Assembly: GCA_034521955.1 (NCBI GenBank)
Contig: JAXHLT010000003.1
Location: forward strand, 868,001-932,000
Length of the DNA stretch: 64,000 nt
Source: M55B127 sp034521955
Lineage (GTDB): Bacteria > Bacillota > Halanaerobiia > Halanaerobiales > M55B127
Direction: 5' to 3'
Shown in pieces: positions 38,803 through 48,981 of this stretch; the first letter of the stretch is position 1; each line of letters starts with the position of its first letter. A program made the translations under genes and the position numbers. The notes beneath the pieces were generated by a model. It did not search any database. It saw only the letters and a list, made by a program, of their open reading frames with translations, and was not told where the DNA came from.

Positions 38803-39975
38803 TTAAAATTCAGTCCAAACTGATCCAGCTTCATCACTATCAACTGTTTTATTTATAAACTTAACTCCTTGAGCCCCTTCTTTTGCAGTTGGAAAATCAA
38901 TATTAAGATCCTTATAATCAGTACCACTTTTTTTCTCTAAAAGGGCTTCTTCAAATGATTTATATATATTGGCAAATGCTTCATAATATCCTTCAGGATG
39001 TCCGGCTGGTATCCTGGGAAGATCATTTGCGAGTGGGTAAAGTTCATCTCTTCCCCTTGATAATATCTCAGTAGGTTTATCAAGATAAGAAAATTTAATT
39101 TTATTTGGTTCTTCCTGATGCCATTCTATAGAACCTTTAGTACCGTATATTCTAACTTTTAGATCATTATCATGACCTATGGCTACTTGTGAACACCAAT
39201 AAACACCTGTGGCACCATTTTTATATTTAATAAGTATTTCTGCATTGTCATCAAGCTCTCTACCTTTTCCGAATCTATCTAAATTAGCACATACAGATTT
39301 AATCTCTAGCCCGGTTATATATGAAACCATATTTTCTAAATGACTCCCGATATCACCCACACAGTTAGATCTTCCAGCCATTTTAGGATCTGTTCTCCAA
39401 GAAGCTTGCTTGTTACCTTCTTCTTCTGCTAAGGTGGCAAGCCAATCCTGTGAATATTCTCCAATGACAACTCGAATATCTCCAATATCTCCGTTTTTAA
39501 CAGCTTCTTTAGCATGTTTTACCAGTGGATATCCAGTATAAGTATAAGTTACGCCAAATAAAAGTTCATTATCTCTTGCTAACTTATCAAGCTCATCTGC
39601 TTCTTCATATGTAAATGTTAAAGGTTTATCACAAACAACATTTATACCATTTTTTAAAAATTCTTTTGCAATCTCATAATGTAAATAATTAGGTGTTACA
39701 ATTGAAACAAAATCAATCTTGTCATCTCTCTTACCTTCTTTTAAAGCCATCTCTTCATAAGTTTTATACAATCTCTCACTTTCTAGACCTAAACTTTTAC
39801 CAGTATTTTTGGTATTTTCATAATCTCGTGAAAAACATCCTGCCACAAGAGAAGCCTTATTATCAAAAACAGCTGCTTTTCGATGTACCTCACCGATAAA
39901 AGAACCAGAACCTCCCCCAACCATTCCAAATCTTAAAACACCTTTTCTAGCACTATCTTGTTTCCCTTCAATCAT
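38803..39975 (-). CDS. Gfo/Idh/MocA family oxidoreductase
   Basis: 390 residues from ATG 39975, chosen because GAGGAGG lies 6 nt before it; an earlier ATG sits inside that ribosome site. Rossmann start RFGMVGGGSGSFIGEVHR, catalytic Lys in VCDKPLTFTY, and CVGDIGSHLENM in the substrate domain (GDIG.H His). These enzymes oxidise a sugar hydroxyl with NAD(P). As first gene of the xylose operon, it may act with the TIM-barrel enzyme on another sugar or sugar derivative brought in by the same importer. Confidence 0.9.
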   Translation of the reverse strand: MIEGKQDSARKGVLRFGMVGGGSGSFIGEVHRKAAVFDNKASLVAGCFSRDYENTKNTGKSLGLESERLYKTYEEMALKEGKRDDKIDFVSIVTPNYLHYEIAKEFLKNGINVVCDKPLTFTYEEADELDKLARDNELLFGVTYTYTGYPLVKHAKEAVKNGDIGDIRVVIGEYSQDWLATLAEEEGNKQASWRTDPKMAGRSNCVGDIGSHLENMVSYITGLEIKSVCANLDRFGKGRELDDNAEILIKYKNGATGVYWCSQVAIGHDNDLKVRIYGTKGSIEWHQEEPNKIKFSYLDKPTEILSRGRDELYPLANDLPRIPAGHPEGYYEAFANIYKSFEEALLEKKSGTDYKDLNIDFPTAKEGAQGVKFINKTVDSDEAGSVWTEF

Positions 39976-40083
39976 TTTATTCCTCCTCATATAATAATTT
40001 ATTATGTTCTCAAAAATGTATATTTAATCTTTTTAAAAGACAATCTCATTTTTTAAATGTTTCAATATTTATATATTTGATAA

Positions 40084-40140
40084 TTTTCTAAATATTTTTT
40101 TAAATAAATTTATTTAGAAAATATTTGGTTATAAATAACC
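40084..40140. promoter_or_regulatory. Probable XylR operator sites
   Basis: Perfect 11-bp inverted repeat TTTTCTAAATA (40084-40094 with 40111-40121), then a second palindrome GGTTAT-AA-ATAACC (40127-40140). Both lie in the gap between xylR and the first operon gene, where a ROK repressor would bind. The remainder of 39976-40196 shows no other clear element. Confidence 0.6.
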
Positions 40141-40196
40141 ATAAATTTATACTTAGAATTTTTACTGTAAATATGTAAACAAAACTGAATTAATTA

Positions 40197-41372
40197 TCAC
40201 TTTCGATTTGTTAACATATTTTTATCAAAAATAATTTTAGCTACTCCATATACAGAAGCCAACTCTTTTAATTTACTATATTTAATTTTAGTCTTTTTAT
40301 AATTTAATGCTAAAGCTTTTTCTTTTACCGATTTTCTTATTCCTTCATCAATATAGTCCTTTATTTTAAGAATATTACCTCCAATAACTATTAAATCAGG
40401 ACTAAGACTATTTATTATATTGGCTAAACCAATTCCTATGTTTTCTCCTATTTCATCAATCAATTTTGAATTATTAGATTTGTATTTTATTAACTCTTGA
40501 TAGACTTTATCTATATTTTTTACCTTAATCTCATGTTCTTGTAAGAATCTATCATATATATAATTTTCAGAAGCAAGTGTTTCCCAACAGCCATTATTAC
40601 CACAGTGGCAACTCCTACGAGATTCACTATCAATGATAATATGACCAAATTCACCTGCATTACCAGAAGCACCTCGATAAAGTTTTCCATTAAAAATTAA
40701 ACCACATCCTATACCTTCATTTATTGAAATATATACCATGTTTATATCTTTATAATGATTAAACTCCTTTTCTCCTAAGGATGCTGCATTGGCTTCATTT
40801 TCAATAATAATGGGTACTTGAAATATGTGGTTAAAATATTTATTTATCTTTTCTTTTCTCCAACCAAGGTTCGGTGCAAACTCAAGTAGACTTTTATTTC
40901 TATCAACCAAACCAGGTACTGTTATTCCTATACCTATGAGATCATATTCATTTATGCTTCTATTTTGCATAATCTTTTTTATGTAAAAAATTATTCGTTT
41001 TAATATATTATTTGGTTGTTCTTCTTTTTCTAAAAAAAATTCAACCTTTTCTTCAACCTTTAATTTTAAATTAAACAAAATAATTTTGACTTTTTTTACT
41101 TCTATATCTATACCAAATATATATCCCTTATTTGGATTGATGGTTAGATAGACCGGTTTTCTACCTCCTGAAGAAATCCCTTTTTCCTTTTCTATAACAA
41201 AACCGTCTTCAATAAAAGTTTTCACATGATTTGAAATAGTGGCTGCACTATAATCAGTTTTTTCTGACAATTCTTTTCTTGAAATAGGACCATATTCATT
41301 AATTAACCTTAAAATACTCGATTGATTCAAATTTTTTATAAATGTTGAGTTACCTATTTTTATATTATTCAT
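40197..41372 (-). CDS. xylR: ROK family transcriptional regulator
   Basis: 391 residues. N-terminal winged helix-turn-helix (SRKELSEKTDYSAATISNHV), then a ROK kinase-like domain with GIDIEVKKVKIIL, zinc motif CHCGNNGCWE and a DLIVIGGNIL segment. XylR proteins of this type repress xylose genes until the sugar binds. It is encoded directly upstream of the operon on the same strand, with operator-like palindromes in the gap. GGTGA before ATG. Gene symbol from context. Confidence 0.88.
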   Translation of the reverse strand: MNNIKIGNSTFIKNLNQSSILRLINEYGPISRKELSEKTDYSAATISNHVKTFIEDGFVIEKEKGISSGGRKPVYLTINPNKGYIFGIDIEVKKVKIILFNLKLKVEEKVEFFLEKEEQPNNILKRIIFYIKKIMQNRSINEYDLIGIGITVPGLVDRNKSLLEFAPNLGWRKEKINKYFNHIFQVPIIIENEANAASLGEKEFNHYKDINMVYISINEGIGCGLIFNGKLYRGASGNAGEFGHIIIDSESRRSCHCGNNGCWETLASENYIYDRFLQEHEIKVKNIDKVYQELIKYKSNNSKLIDEIGENIGIGLANIINSLSPDLIVIGGNILKIKDYIDEGIRKSVKEKALALNYKKTKIKYSKLKELASVYGVAKIIFDKNMLTNRK

Positions 41373-42111
41373 TAAAAATCACCTTTATTTTATACTTAAT
41401 TTAAGACTTAAAAGAACTTATATATTATAGTTATACCTATATTTAAAATGTCCTGCAAGAATTTTATTATTTTTAAAAACATATTAATTCTAATAATACA
41501 TATCACATAAAAAGAATATTCTTTAAAAAAACTCTCTTCCATATCAATATCTTTTTAATTTTTTAGGGATTGTTGTTATGACAAAGATTAAATACACCTT
41601 TAAATGTTATTATTAATGTAATAACCAACTTTTTAAAGCCATTATTTTATCTTTTAATTTCTCATTTTCATTAGCTAAATATTATTCTATTTTCTAATAC
41701 TCTACTTATTATTTTACATTCTACAAATACTTCAATAACTATTATAAATTATCAGACAAAAAAATAAAATGGACTTTATTTATTGTTTTTCTGATTATTT
41801 TATAAAATAATTGTATAATAGTATCCTTAAGAAGACTAATGTTTCTATATTCTTATGGTTAAAAACATTTTATCAAAAAGATATCTTTTCTTTCTATATT
41901 ATTTCTTATAAATATTATTTTACACTAAGCTCACCGTAACAAAAATTAATATATCATCACTCAATATTATTTAATCTTAATGTGATTTGACTAACCAAAC
42001 ATATTTATTTTTAAGATTATAAGTGATAGAATTAAAGTAGTAAATAAGTTTGCTATTAATTTACACATATTTTTAAATTAGTAAATTTATAAGTGATTGA
42101 GGTGAACAACT
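41373..42111. other. Intergenic region of about 740 bp
   Basis: Very AT-rich. No open frame, tRNA, riboswitch or convincing hairpin seen. It must hold the divergent promoters of xylR (minus) and trkH (plus), but no hexamer pair with good spacing stands out. Confidence 0.4.
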
Positions 42112-43597
42112 ATTAACATTTCAAAGAAGATAAAAATAATTTTACATACAATGAGTCCCTTATTTATAATACTTGGGTTAACTCTTTTAATACCTCTATT
42201 ATTTTGCATTCTATATAATGAACCATTTCAATATTACCAGGCTTTTTATATCCCTGCCCTCTTATCAATATTTCTGGGAATAATATTTTATAAATTTAGA
42301 ACTAAAAATATGACTTTAAATTTAACAAATAGTATGTTAGTAGTTAGTATAGCATGGCTATCAGTATCATTAATCGGTGGATTACCTTTTATGCTTAGTA
42401 TCAATTTAAAGCCTCTAGATGCTTTTTTTGAATCAACCAGCGGATTCACCACAACTGGGTTCACTGTTCTACAAAATTTATCCTCTCTCCCCCACTCCAT
42501 ATTATTTTGGAGAAGTTTCATTCAGTGGTTAGGAGGTATAGGAATACTGACATTTTTCCTATTTATTACCTATAGAAGTGAAAGCCAGCTATGGCAGTTA
42601 TTTACTGCTGAATCACATAAAATTGAAACAACAAGGCCTGTACCCAATATTTTTAGATCCATAAAAATACTATGGTCTATATATACCCTGTTCACTTTAC
42701 TAGAAATTATTTTGCTAGTTGCAGTTCAAGTTTCTTTTTTTGATGCATTAATTCACTCTTTAACTACACTTTCTACTGCAGGCTTTTCAAATTATGATGC
42801 TAGTATTGGCCATTTTGCTAAAATTGGACATCCTTACTATAAAGCTATTGAATATATAATAATAGTCTTTATGCTACTTGGAGGAATCAACTTTTTAATA
42901 CATTACAAAGTACTAAAAGGTGACATAAAAGCAATTTTTAAAAACTTTGAATTGAAATATTTTTGGAGTATCTTAATAATAGTACTTTCTGTTATACTAT
43001 TAGGCACAATATTTAGATCAAACTCTATTTTTTCATAATTTAGAACCTGTTTTTAGGAAAAGTCTGTTTTCAGTTGTATCTATATTGACAACTACCGGTT
43101 ATGAAGTAGAACCTTTAACTTCATCATTTTTTCCTGCTGTGGCTAGACAATTATTTTTGTTTTTGATGTTGGTAGGAGGATGTGTTGGTTCAACTTCTGG
43201 AGGAGTCAAAGTTATTAGATTTGGTATCTTAACAAAATTATTTAAAAGAGAAATCAAAAAACTATACTTACCCCAAAGAGCTATCACCACAATAACCATT
43301 GATAACAAGCTAATAAAACAAGAAGAAATATATAAAATTTCAGCACTATTTTTTATATGGCTTATTTTAATATTCTTTGGAGGGTTGGTGACATCTTTAT
43401 TTTCAAATCTAAATGCTATTCAATCTATTTCTGGAATGTTTTCTGCGGTAAGCAATATTGGACCTACTTATTTTGATATGAAATTAATACAATCCTTTTC
43501 TCCAATAATCAAACTTACATATATATTTGGAATGATTGCCGGAAGATTAGAATTAATTCCTTTGTTTGTAATTTTCACTAAAAAAGCATGGGAATAG
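42112..43597 (+). pseudogene. trkH: TrkH-type potassium channel subunit, one frameshift
   Basis: Two frames join into a protein of about 495 residues with the four selectivity loops of Trk/Ktr transporters: TSGFTTTGFT, STAGFSNYD, TTTGYEVE and VSNIGPTYFD. The break is one extra T in a T6 run at about 43032 (NSIF/HNLEPVFRK). Upstream of ATG 42151 the frame continues INISKKIKIILHT back to an ATT at 42112, ideally placed after TGAGGTG, so the original start was probably there. K+ uptake fits a salt-adapted cell. No trkA gene is in the window. Confidence 0.88.
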
Positions 43598-43611
43598 GTA
43601 TTAAGCCTAAT

Positions 43612-43649
43612 AAAGAGCCAACTGCTATTATTAATGCAGGGCTCTTTTT
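43612..43649 (+). terminator. Terminator of trkH
   Basis: Stem AAAGAGCC/GGGCTCTTT with inner pairs CTGC/GCAG, followed by a T run. The following 43650-43940 shows nothing further. Confidence 0.85.
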
Positions 43650-43942
43650 AAATATTACTTTTATTAAATTCTTGTAGGGAAGTATATTTCTTACTCTCTG
43701 TTTTGTATTCTTTATCATCAATGCGATATTTCTCTCATTCAATATCTTTTAACAGTGTCAAGTTATAAAAATATTATTCCTTTTTTATTTTATTATAATA
43801 CTGCTAAACCACTTTATAACTCTCAACTCAAAATTTTTAAAAAAAATTTAATTTATATATCCAAATAGCTATATAAATTTATGTATAAATTAATTATGGA
43901 TTTTGTACTTCTTATTTGAAAATAAATCCACATAAAGGAACG

Positions 43943-44666
43943 ATTATAAAGAATTAGAAATTATTAAGTTGGCCAAACAAAGGTTTAATAATTCCGAAAG
44001 ACAAATAATCAATTTTACTAAAGATTTGAATGCTAATAATTTTTTAAACAATATTAAAGATTATCCACATGCATATGTTCTCAGTATGTATAATGGATAG
44101 ACAAATTAAAAGTAAAAGCCTAGATGATATATAAAAATTAAAAAACAATAAATTCTTTCCAGTTAGAAAGATTTACTCGAATTAAAATTAGAAAACTACA
44201 TTTCAATTTTTGATAAAAATAATTTACATTGTTATAAATATCAAATTGCTGAAAACTTTTACTATTGTTTAGTTGATATACTAGATACAGTATTCAGGCA
44301 ATACGGCTAATATATGGAATAATAACCCTAGCAGTGCCAGTGTAGTTTATAAATTTTTGCAATTTAAAGGTGTGGATCCTAAAATTGCTACTATAGCAGC
44401 AAATATCTTAGCTACCCAATTTAATATACCCTTTTGGGACTACTACTCTAAAGATATTTCTTCAGACACTCATATAAAAAGGGCTATGAAAAGAATGGGA
44501 TTTGTGCCTCCAGATGCAAGCAACGAAATAATCATATACAAAGCTAGAGAATTATATCCAGATTTTCCAGGCATAATAGACTATTCTTGTTGGGAAATTG
44601 GAAAGATATTATTGTAAGTCTAAAAATCCAAATTGTGTTAAATGTCCGATTAATAACAGAAGGTGA
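43943..44666 (+). pseudogene. Decayed HhH-GPD / endonuclease III-like protein
   Basis: Coding pieces in changing frames read YKELEIIKLAKQRFNNSE, NNIKDYPHAYVLSM (stop), then 44357-44617 with GVDPKIATIAANILATQF and DYSCWEIGK, and a last piece CKSKNPNCVKCPINNRR. The helix-hairpin-helix-like GV.PKIA and the four-cysteine tail (C-x6-C-x2-C pattern) resemble iron-sulfur members of the HhH-GPD DNA glycosylase superfamily. At least three stops or shifts are present, so it is not functional. Confidence 0.6.
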
Positions 44667-44713
44667 TAAAAATTATAAATTAATTTAAAAATATATCCAG
44701 CAGGTGATTTAAA

Positions 44714-45107
44714 ATATTAGCAAATATTATTACTAAAGATGAAATTAATAAAATATGGTTTGAAGTACTACCTATCTTTCCTAAAAAAGTGAAAAAAATA
44801 CACTTCTAGACCTTGCAATAGGTAATATATCAATTAGAAATGATACTACCAGTGGAATAAAACTTGAAAATGATATTGAAAAACCATAGATATGTTTATG
44901 TGAAATGAAGTGGAACTCTGATATTTCAACCAAAGTATAATATGATCTAAAAAAAATCAGATGATAAAAATTATTGAAAATGATTTTACATTTCAAAATA
45001 ACAATATATCAGGGCAGAAATTATTTTTAAAAAATTATAAAGTAATATTCTTAAAGCTTCTTCTTTTTCCTTTAATACCTGTTATCCAGCAGCCTCTAAC
45101 TCAATAA
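44714..45107 (+). pseudogene. Decayed unknown gene with a nuclease-like E-x-K segment
   Basis: After AGCAGGTGATTTAAA an ATA replaces the expected start; the frame reads LANIITKDEINKIWFEVLP and then breaks. The next frame gives TLLDLAIGNISIRNDTTSG and ICLCEMKWNSDISTKV, then KNQMIKIIENDFTFQNNN. The D...E-x-K arrangement is like PD-(D/E)XK nucleases, but I do not recognise the family. It follows the glycosylase-like relic by 47 nt, so they may have been one operon. Confidence 0.4.
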
Positions 45108-45113
45108 TATGTA

Positions 45114-46424
45114 TTATTTTGTATCCAAATATTCTTCTTTATTATAAAATATATCTTCAATCTCATTAGCAGTATGATTTTTAAAAGCTTTGTAATCAGA
45201 CATCGCTTTTTTTGACTTTCATTTCTTAATTCGTTATAACTCTCATAATTATCTATTAGTGACTCGACAACCTTTTGGTCTATTTTATTATTTTCAACAT
45301 TTTCTCTTAATATTTTTACAACCATATCTTTTTTAAATCCTTTTCTATAAGGTCGATCCTCTGTTAAAGCTGTAAATATGTCAGCAACACCTAATATCCT
45401 TGCTCCTAGACTAAGTTTTGACTTCCCAATATTAAAGGGATATCCTTTGCCATCTAGTGTCTCATGATGAAACGCAGCCCATTCTTTCATCTCCGGGACT
45501 TCTTTAATATTATCAAGTACATAATAGGAATAAAAGGTATGGGTTTTCATCAAAGCCCATTCTTCATCAGATAATTTCCCCTTTCTATTTATTACAGAAT
45601 TAGGAACAGCCATTTTACCTATATCATGGAAATAACCAGCTATTTCCATGATTCTAACCCTTGTTCTGAAAAGCTTAAATCTTTGGCTAGTTTAGAAGAA
45701 ACAGTTGCTATCCCTTTGGAATGTGTGGCAGTAAAAGGATTTATAAAGTCTATAACATGACTTACTATTTCACCAATATTTAAAACCTGTTCTAAAGATA
45801 ATATTATATCAAGTTTTTCAGTTATGTAATTTTCTAGTATATCTTCACGAATTTTTATATTGGTTGCCTCTAACCAAAAATATTCCTGTTTAGCTAAAGT
45901 AAGCAAGGCATCCAAAATATCTTTATTTATTTTGTTTCCACAAACATTTCTTATATCTCCAATAATATAATCTTCCATCAATACTTTTTCTTTATCTGTT
46001 TCCCTCAAAATAGCGGCAATAATATCAGAAATATTCATTATATTACTTAGATAATTTATATTATTGTCTTCTAAGTCTCTCAATCAGTATGATGATTTTT
46101 TAATATACGAGCATAACCATCTAAAGGAAAATAATCTTCTACTAAACAATATCCAACATAAGCATGCTCTACATTAGACCTATCTTTTAAAAGATCGTCA
46201 ATTTTTTTATCAAAATAAAGAATGCCAATATCATGAATCAAGCCGCTAAATGCTAATTTTCTTAAATCTTCTTCTTTTAAATCTAATCTCTCACCAATTC
46301 TCAAAGCAATATATGCAACCATCTTATGATGACCTGTTATATTCTCATTCATTAAATCAATAGAATCAGAGATTGTTTTCATAACATTATAAAATGAGAT
46401 TTCAAGTTCAGAATCTACTTTCAT
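45114..46424 (-). pseudogene. Protein with two HD-type domains, several frameshifts
   Basis: From ATG 46424 (AAGGAGG upstream) the first HD domain reads FSGLIHDIGILYFD and NHHTD, then the frame breaks (about 46083). A second frame gives a helical middle and the start of a second HD-GYP domain (THSKGIATVSSKLAKDL). After another break (about 45645) come GYFHDIGKMAVP and FHHETLDGKGYP. A last shift in an A7 run near 45205 moves the true end to 45114 (KAMSDYKAFKNHTANEIEDI). Tandem HD-GYP proteins are c-di-GMP phosphodiesterases; the first domain lacks the GYP motif. Confidence 0.75.
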
Positions 46425-46846
46425 TTTATTAATTTCCTCCTTCTTGTTATTTATAACATTCACAAACAATAATATTTTTTATCTGCTTAGTTATCTTTAA
46501 TAAGTTTTATAAATAATACTCATAACTCTATTAATCATTATTTATTAATATGAACAAATTATCTAAACAAGAAAAATCAAAAAAAGAAGTAAGTCTAATT
46601 CCTAATAATGGCAAATTTCTTGTTTAACTCCATCATTCTTTAAGATTTCACTTTATTAAAAAAAATATAAAGAATCCCTATCAGATTATAATAACTTAAC
46701 TGATAAAAATTGATAGCTTTTTTAAAAGTAACATATATTTTGCGTTTTTTTAATAATAACTTACAAAACTAAGTTAATTCTGTATTTTTTGTGCTCAAGA
46801 ATATATTTTATTTCAAAATAAAAATCTTATCGTATATACTTATTAA
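46425..46846. other. Intergenic region
   Basis: Apart from the ribosome site of the preceding gene, nothing gene-like and no clear hairpin terminator seen. Confidence 0.4.
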
Positions 46847-48981
46847 TCAATTATTTTCTTGAAGTTCTATGAATACCCTAGCTAATTTTGGATCAAACTG
46901 TTTCCCGGAAAACTTTTTTATTTCAGATAGAGCTTCATTTTTTGATATAGCTTTCACTATAGGGTCTTTCATTAATCATCAACCTCATAGGCATCTATAA
47001 TAGAAATTATCCGAGCTAGATAAGGTATTTCTTCTCCTTTTAATCCTTCAGGATAACCACTCCCATCCCAGTGTTCATGATGGGAGAGTATTTCATCTAC
47101 CACTAAAGCAAATTCTTCTGAAGCAGAAGCAATTTTATAACCCTGTTCTGAATGGTTTTTCATAATTTCCCATTCTTTTTTATTTAATTTGTCTGGCTTA
47201 TTTAAAATTTCTTCACTAATATTAGTTTTACCTATATCGTGTAGGGTGGCCAGTAGAGATAATCTATTTAACTCAGAATTGGAAAGACCTAATTTTTCGC
47301 CAAAATCAAAGGCTAATTTAGTCATTCTTAGTGCATGTTCTTTTGTTTCATAACTTTTAGCCGCTAAAGTATTAAGTAAGCCCTGAAAAATATTGCTTTT
47401 ATTGTTCCTGCTTTCTGATAGTTTATTCTGATACATATTATTATCTGCTTTTTTAAAAATAGCTTTTATATTTTGTTCAGTATTTTTTTTAATAGCTGAA
47501 CCCAAAGCAATAGAGATGGGGATATTTTCTTTTTTATTTACTTCAACTATTTTCTCTTTCATCCGATTAATTATTATTTTTAACTCTTCTTCATTAGTTT
47601 TAGGTAATAAAACAGCAAATTCATCTCCACCCTGACGGGCGACAATATCTTCTTCTCTAAATACCTCTTTTAAAATATCAGCTGTTTTTATTAATGTTTT
47701 ATCACCTTGTTGATGACCATAGGTGTCATTAATAATTTTTAAACCATTAATATCAGCCATAATAATACTTAAAGGCAGCTGTCTTTTGGTATCCAGCCTT
47801 TCAATTTCTTCTTCAAAAAAACGGCGGTTGTAAAGTCCGGTCAGTTGATCATGGAAAGTCTGGAAGATTAAATCCTGCTCTGCTCGGTCTCGTTTGAGAG
47901 CACTGGTAGTTATATTGGAAATTAGCTTCATGGTTAAAATATCATTGTCTTCCCAATTTTTTTCTTTATAAATAGTATCAATGCCAATCACTGCAAGAAT
48001 TTCTCCATCAGCAACCATCGGCTGCCAGAGCATTGATTTAATACTCATTTCAGAAAACTTTTTCCTGGAAGCTGAAGCTTCTACAGGCAGATTCTCCAAA
48101 CTGTGAATCAAAACTGGCTTCTGACCTGTTATCTTCCTGGAAAGCCAGTTAGTAAGAGGATAAGTTTTGTTTGCTTTAATTATCTTTTTTTCCGTATTTC
48201 CACCCTTCCAGCTATAAAGACAGGTCATAATCTCTTTTTCTTTAGAAAAGCTAAAAATATAGCTTCTATCAGCGTTTAGATTCTGAGCTATTTTAGCTAA
48301 TACCTCATCAACAGTAGCTTCCATAGATTTAAACGATTTATTTAAAAAAGAAGACGCTATATCTACAGCCAGCTCTTGTCTCTTTTCTTGCTGCTCTAAT
48401 GTTTGCTCAATCTTTTTGCGCTCGTTAATATCCGAAAGTACAAGACGGATTCCTCCTTCTTTACTAATATCAGGATGCAAATGCAGCCTGAAGTAGAGCC
48501 CAAAACTGAGATTGATCAGCAATTTGCATCCGCAGTTCACTTTCCTGAGATTCATTAGCTAGCCAGCAGTCGTTTGCTGAAAAAAATAGTATTCATCCTG
48601 ATCTTCAGGGTGAATATACCGAGAAAAAGGTTTCTCAACCAGGGCTTTTCGTGTTTCACCGAGCAGATTGGCAGCAGCCAGGTTAGCGTTTAGTATTATT
48701 CCTTCAGCGGAAAGAGTACAGTAACCTACTGGAGCCAGATCATAAAGATCATAATAGCGAGCCCGTGCTTTTTCCAGCTCTTCCTGTGCCAGCCGCAGTT
48801 CTTCATTTTGCAGTTCAAGTTCTATCTGATGAACCTCCAATTCATGTAAGACTTCGTTAATTTCTTTTGCTGTCATATCGTCTAAACTATCTAGTTTTCG
48901 CGAATCTTTTTGACGCATAATTTTTTCTGCTTTTTTTCGCAGCTTTGCAGCTTTTTCACGATCAAACTTATTTTTCTCCAT
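46847..48981 (-). pseudogene. PAS-GAF-GGDEF-HD-GYP protein, several frameshifts
   Basis: ATG 48981 starts inside the end of the CheB-CheR-PAS gene. A coiled start (ELEVHQIELELQNEELRLAQ) is followed by PAS (YDLAPVGYCTLSAEG), broken at about 48560 and 48495, then GAF (RSYIFSFSKEKEIM), GGDEF (REED inhibitory site, ARQGGDEFAVLLP) and HD-GYP (LHDIGKTNI; HHEHWDGSGYP). Two more shifts near 46980 and 46945 separate DAYEV from the tail, whose true end is at 46847. Would be a two-way c-di-GMP enzyme tied to the CheBR-type sensor it follows. Confidence 0.85.
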
